NCBI RefSeq assembly: GCF_000308375.1 | Contig: NZ_BAFQ01000158.1 | Coordinates: 1 to 49,879, forward strand | DNA from: Nocardia aobensis NBRC 100429 | Lineage (GTDB): Bacteria; Actinomycetota; Actinomycetes; Mycobacteriales; Mycobacteriaceae | DNA: 49,879 bases | Direction of reading: 5' to 3' | Shown: positions 47,814 through 49,879 of the stretch, one piece after another | How positions within the stretch are numbered: the stretch's first letter is position 1 | Layout of the letters: every line of letters begins with the position of its first letter | The notes under the pieces: generated by a model | The model's database searches: none | Told to the model about the DNA's origin: nothing | Seen by the model: the letters and a program-made list of their open reading frames with translations, nothing else | Made by a program: the position numbers and the translations under genes

Positions 47814-49879
47814 TCAGGCGACGATCGTACGCAGCCGGGAGCCGGTCGGTTCCCGGATGACATGGAGGCGGCTGGGGATGCGCTGGCGCATCTCGTCGAC
47901 GTGGCTGACCACCCCGACCACCCTTCCGCCCGAACGCAATTCGTCCAGCACACCCATCACGGCGTCGAGGGTGTCGGCGTCGAGGCTGCCGAATCCCTCG
48001 TCGATGAACAGGGTGTCCAGGACCAGGCCACCGGATTCCGCCGCGACCACGTCGGCGAGGCCGAGAGCCAGTGACAGCGAGGCCATGAAGGTTTCACCAC
48101 CGGACAGTGTTTTCGCGGGACGGACGGCGCCGGTGTAGTCGTCGCGGATGTCCAGGCCGAGACCACCGCGGCGGCCGCGCGGGCCGGCCGCGTCGGAATG
48201 GACGAATTCGTAGCGACCGCCCGACATCCGCCGCAGGCGTGCCGAACCGGCGATCGCGACCTCTTCCAGCCGCGCGGCGAGCACATAGGAGCGCAGGGAC
48301 ATACGGCGGTTGTTGGCGCCGCGTCCCGCGACCACATCGGCGAGCCCCTCGAGTTCGGTGTGCGCCTGCTGTAGCGGGGCGATGCGGTCGGCCGCGGCCC
48401 ACAGCTGACTGCCGAGTTCCTCGAGTTGGGCTACGCGGCGGGTGCTTTCGGCGTGCGTGGCGACCGCCGCGTCCAGCGCGCGGCGCGCCTCGGCCACGGC
48501 CGCCTCGACCTCGGTGAGGTTCACCGCTTCGGCGTCGGCCGCGGCCCGGACCTCGGGTTCGGCGAGAACCGCTTCGGCGTGGGCGCGGCGGCGGTCGGCG
48601 GCGACGAGCTCGGCCTCCATCTCGGTCTGCTGCTGCGGGGTCCGGGTCGCGGCCGCGACGACCTTCGCGTAGGCCGCGAGCACCGTGTGGTCGGGCGCGT
48701 CGGACGCCGAGCGTTCCGGCTGCGGCTCGGTGGCGACCTGCAGGTCGGCGGCGCGGGCCGTGTGGTCGACGCGGCGGGCGAGGTCGGCGAACTGATCGCC
48801 GGCGACGGAGGCGTCGGTGCGGGCGGTGAGCAGATCCGTGGCGTCGGCGATGAGCGCTTCCAGGCGGGCGCGGCGGCGCTCCACCGTGCCGTCGGCGCCG
48901 GCGGCGACCCGGACTCGCTCGGTGAGTTCGGCCAGCCGCCGATCGGCGGACAGAATGCGTTCCTGGACGGCGCTGCCTCGGCTTTCGAGTTCCCGCAGGC
49001 GCGTGTGTAGTTCGGTTTCGGCGGTGCGCAGCCGCTCCACCTCCGCGGTGCGTTCGGCGGCGGCGCTCGCCTGCTGTTGCGCGGACCGGAACTCCTCGGT
49101 CGCCGCGTTCACGGCGGCGGCCAGTTCCGTGTGGTCGCCGTCGCCGCCGCGCTCCACGAGCAGTTCGATCCGCCGTTCCAGTTCCGTGCGGCGGGTGAGG
49201 GCGCGGTCGCGGAGCTGTTCGGCGTCGCGTTCCGCCTGTACCGCAGCGTCCTCGTCGGATTTCGCGACGGTGACGGCGGTGGGCCGGGCGGGGGCCGGAT
49301 GATCGCCGGAACCGCAGACGCTGCACGGTTGGCCCTCGACGAGCGCACCCGCCAGCTCGGCCGCCATACCGGCGAGACGGCGTTCGCGAATATCGAGGGT
49401 GCGCTCGCGCGCATCGGCGTGCGCGGCGCGGGCCCGCTCGAATGCCTCGGTGGCCGTGGACAATTCCTTCCGTGCGCCCACCAGCTCGACCGCCGCCTCC
49501 GCCGCGGCACGCGTGCGCTCGCATTCGCGTTCCAAGCCCGGCAGGGCTGCCCGCGCATCCGCCGCCTCCCGCAGCGCCACCTCGGCCGAGCGAATGGCCT
49601 GCGGCAACTGTTCCCTGCGCCGCGCCAGCTGTTCCAGTTCGCGCGCGGCGGCGGCGTATTCCGTTCGTAGACCGGCCAATTCGGTGGTCAGGCGGACGGC
49701 GTTCTCCGCGTCGGCGCGGACCTCTTCCAGGGAGCCGATATGTGCCGACCACCTTTGGACGGCGGCGTCGATACCGCGCGGAGTCGTGGTGTGCACAGTG
49801 TCGTCCGCTGCGCGCGGGTTGTCGCCCGCTGCGCGCGGGTTGTCGCCCGCCGGGCGCGGGTTGTCGCCCGCCGGGCGCG
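47814..49879 (-). CDS. sbcC: SbcC family exonuclease subunit / SMC-type ATPase (5' end outside window)
   Basis: C-terminal two thirds of the SbcC part of the SbcCD nuclease complex, which trims DNA hairpins and ends. Within the window: coiled coils rich in Glu/Arg/Ala, the zinc-hook CSVCG (codons near 49305-49320), then the second ATPase half with signature LSGGETFMASLSLALGLAD (near 48050-48110), Walker B LDTLFIDEGFGSLD and H-loop VVSHVDEM. The frame stays open to the right edge, so the GTG at 49796 is not the true start. A 7-residue repeat interrupts the coiled coil at the edge. Confidence 0.95.
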   Translation of the reverse strand, partial: RPAGDNPRPAGDNPRAAGDNPRAADDTVHTTTPRGIDAAVQRWSAHIGSLEEVRADAENAVRLTTELAGLRTEYAAAARELEQLARRREQLPQAIRSAEVALREAADARAALPGLERECERTRAAAEAAVELVGARKELSTATEAFERARAAHADARERTLDIRERRLAGMAAELAGALVEGQPCSVCGSGDHPAPARPTAVTVAKSDEDAAVQAERDAEQLRDRALTRRTELERRIELLVERGGDGDHTELAAAVNAATEEFRSAQQQASAAAERTAEVERLRTAETELHTRLRELESRGSAVQERILSADRRLAELTERVRVAAGADGTVERRRARLEALIADATDLLTARTDASVAGDQFADLARRVDHTARAADLQVATEPQPERSASDAPDHTVLAAYAKVVAAATRTPQQQTEMEAELVAADRRRAHAEAVLAEPEVRAAADAEAVNLTEVEAAVAEARRALDAAVATHAESTRRVAQLEELGSQLWAAADRIAPLQQAHTELEGLADVVAGRGANNRRMSLRSYVLAARLEEVAIAGSARLRRMSGGRYEFVHSDAAGPRGRRGGLGLDIRDDYTGAVRPAKTLSGGETFMASLSLALGLADVVAAESGGLVLDTLFIDEGFGSLDADTLDAVMGVLDELRSGGRVVGVVSHVDEMRQRIPSRLHVIREPTGSRLRTIVA
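49797..49879 (-). repeat. 21-bp tandem repeat in sbcC (about 4 units, runs off the window)
   Basis: In the sbcC frame the units read AGDNPRP, AGDNPRA and AGDNPRA/DD, each 7 codons, nearly identical at DNA level (GGTTGTCGCCCGC... words on the plus strand). It keeps the frame and probably forms a flexible linker. The array continues past base 49879, so its copy number is unknown. Confidence 0.8.

Noticed and set aside
1..49879. CRISPR array, tRNA, rRNA, insertion sequence or prophage
   Set aside because: No regularly spaced direct repeats with spacers, no cloverleaf or rRNA motifs, and no transposase, integrase or phage structural genes were seen. The 33-bp and 21-bp arrays are coding repeats.

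Overview
The window is high-GC actinobacterial chromosome, most likely Nocardia or a close relative such as Rhodococcus. This rests on codon use together with family content: a mycofactocin-type SDR, an MpaB-family oxygenase, a GAP/Sap-type membrane protein, a TIGR00027-type methyltransferase, a TIGR03086 protein, an AfsR-like SARP regulator and an ECF41 sigma factor. It looks like ordinary chromosome: there is no rRNA, tRNA, CRISPR, phage or insertion sequence that I can support. Both ends cut genes, an osmoprotectant-binding lipoprotein at the left and sbcC at the right.

Layout. 1-8.3 kb: osmolyte lipoprotein, GNAT, HAD-like protein, FAD desaturase-like protein (HpnE type), small isomerase-like protein, mycofactocin SDR, NAD(P)-binding reductase, GAP protein and DoxX. 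8.4-9.7 kb: MpaB-like oxygenase behind two 30-bp-spaced palindromes. 9.7-16.8 kb: a SARP unit, with DUF4097 protein and cytochrome P450 on one side, a 1092-aa AfsR-like regulator in the middle and a DrrAB-like ABC exporter on the other side. 16.9-22.7 kb: VOC protein, a 31-codon micro-ORF, WYL regulator with epoxide hydrolase, TetR with quinone reductase, and a methyltransferase. 22.8-28.7 kb: a dead YoeB toxin, SnoaL-like protein, ECF41 sigma factor with FAD oxidoreductase, small proteins, RibD-like reductase, alpha/beta hydrolase and EthD protein. 28.8-35.7 kb: LysR, an 11-residue-repeat pentapeptide-type membrane protein, DoxX, a second RibD-like reductase, AraC and a secreted lipase. 35.8-43.7 kb: YchF, two GlcG/HbpS-like proteins, MarR, a gutted Uma2 gene, TIGR03086 protein, a second WYL regulator, CstA and its YbdD-like partner. 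44-49.9 kb: an alkylation-repair operon (AdaA-AlkA fusion, Ogt), a carboxylesterase and SbcC.

The most interesting signal is regulatory. Three promoters, for the DUF4097-P450 operon, the ABC exporter and an alpha/beta hydrolase about 11 kb away, each carry four direct heptamers (consensus RTRTCAG) with identical 12-11-11 spacing. In each, exactly 10 bp later, comes a -10-like hexamer of the form (C/G)A(C/A)AGT. This is the classic geometry of a SARP operator, so the AfsR-like protein encoded among them is the obvious activator. The exporter appears to be translated from a leaderless mRNA.

Other regulator-operator pairs can be read directly. Two WYL regulators each sit beside TAGG-N11-CCTA. 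A MarR regulator has two CGTTGG-N5-CCAACG sites, and a TetR regulator has one interrupted palindrome. The ECF41 operon has a matching TGTCA-type promoter overlapped by a long inverted repeat. Gene decay is visible in the YoeB and Uma2 remnants, and in-frame repeats have expanded in sbcC, in the SARP gene and in the pentapeptide-type gene.
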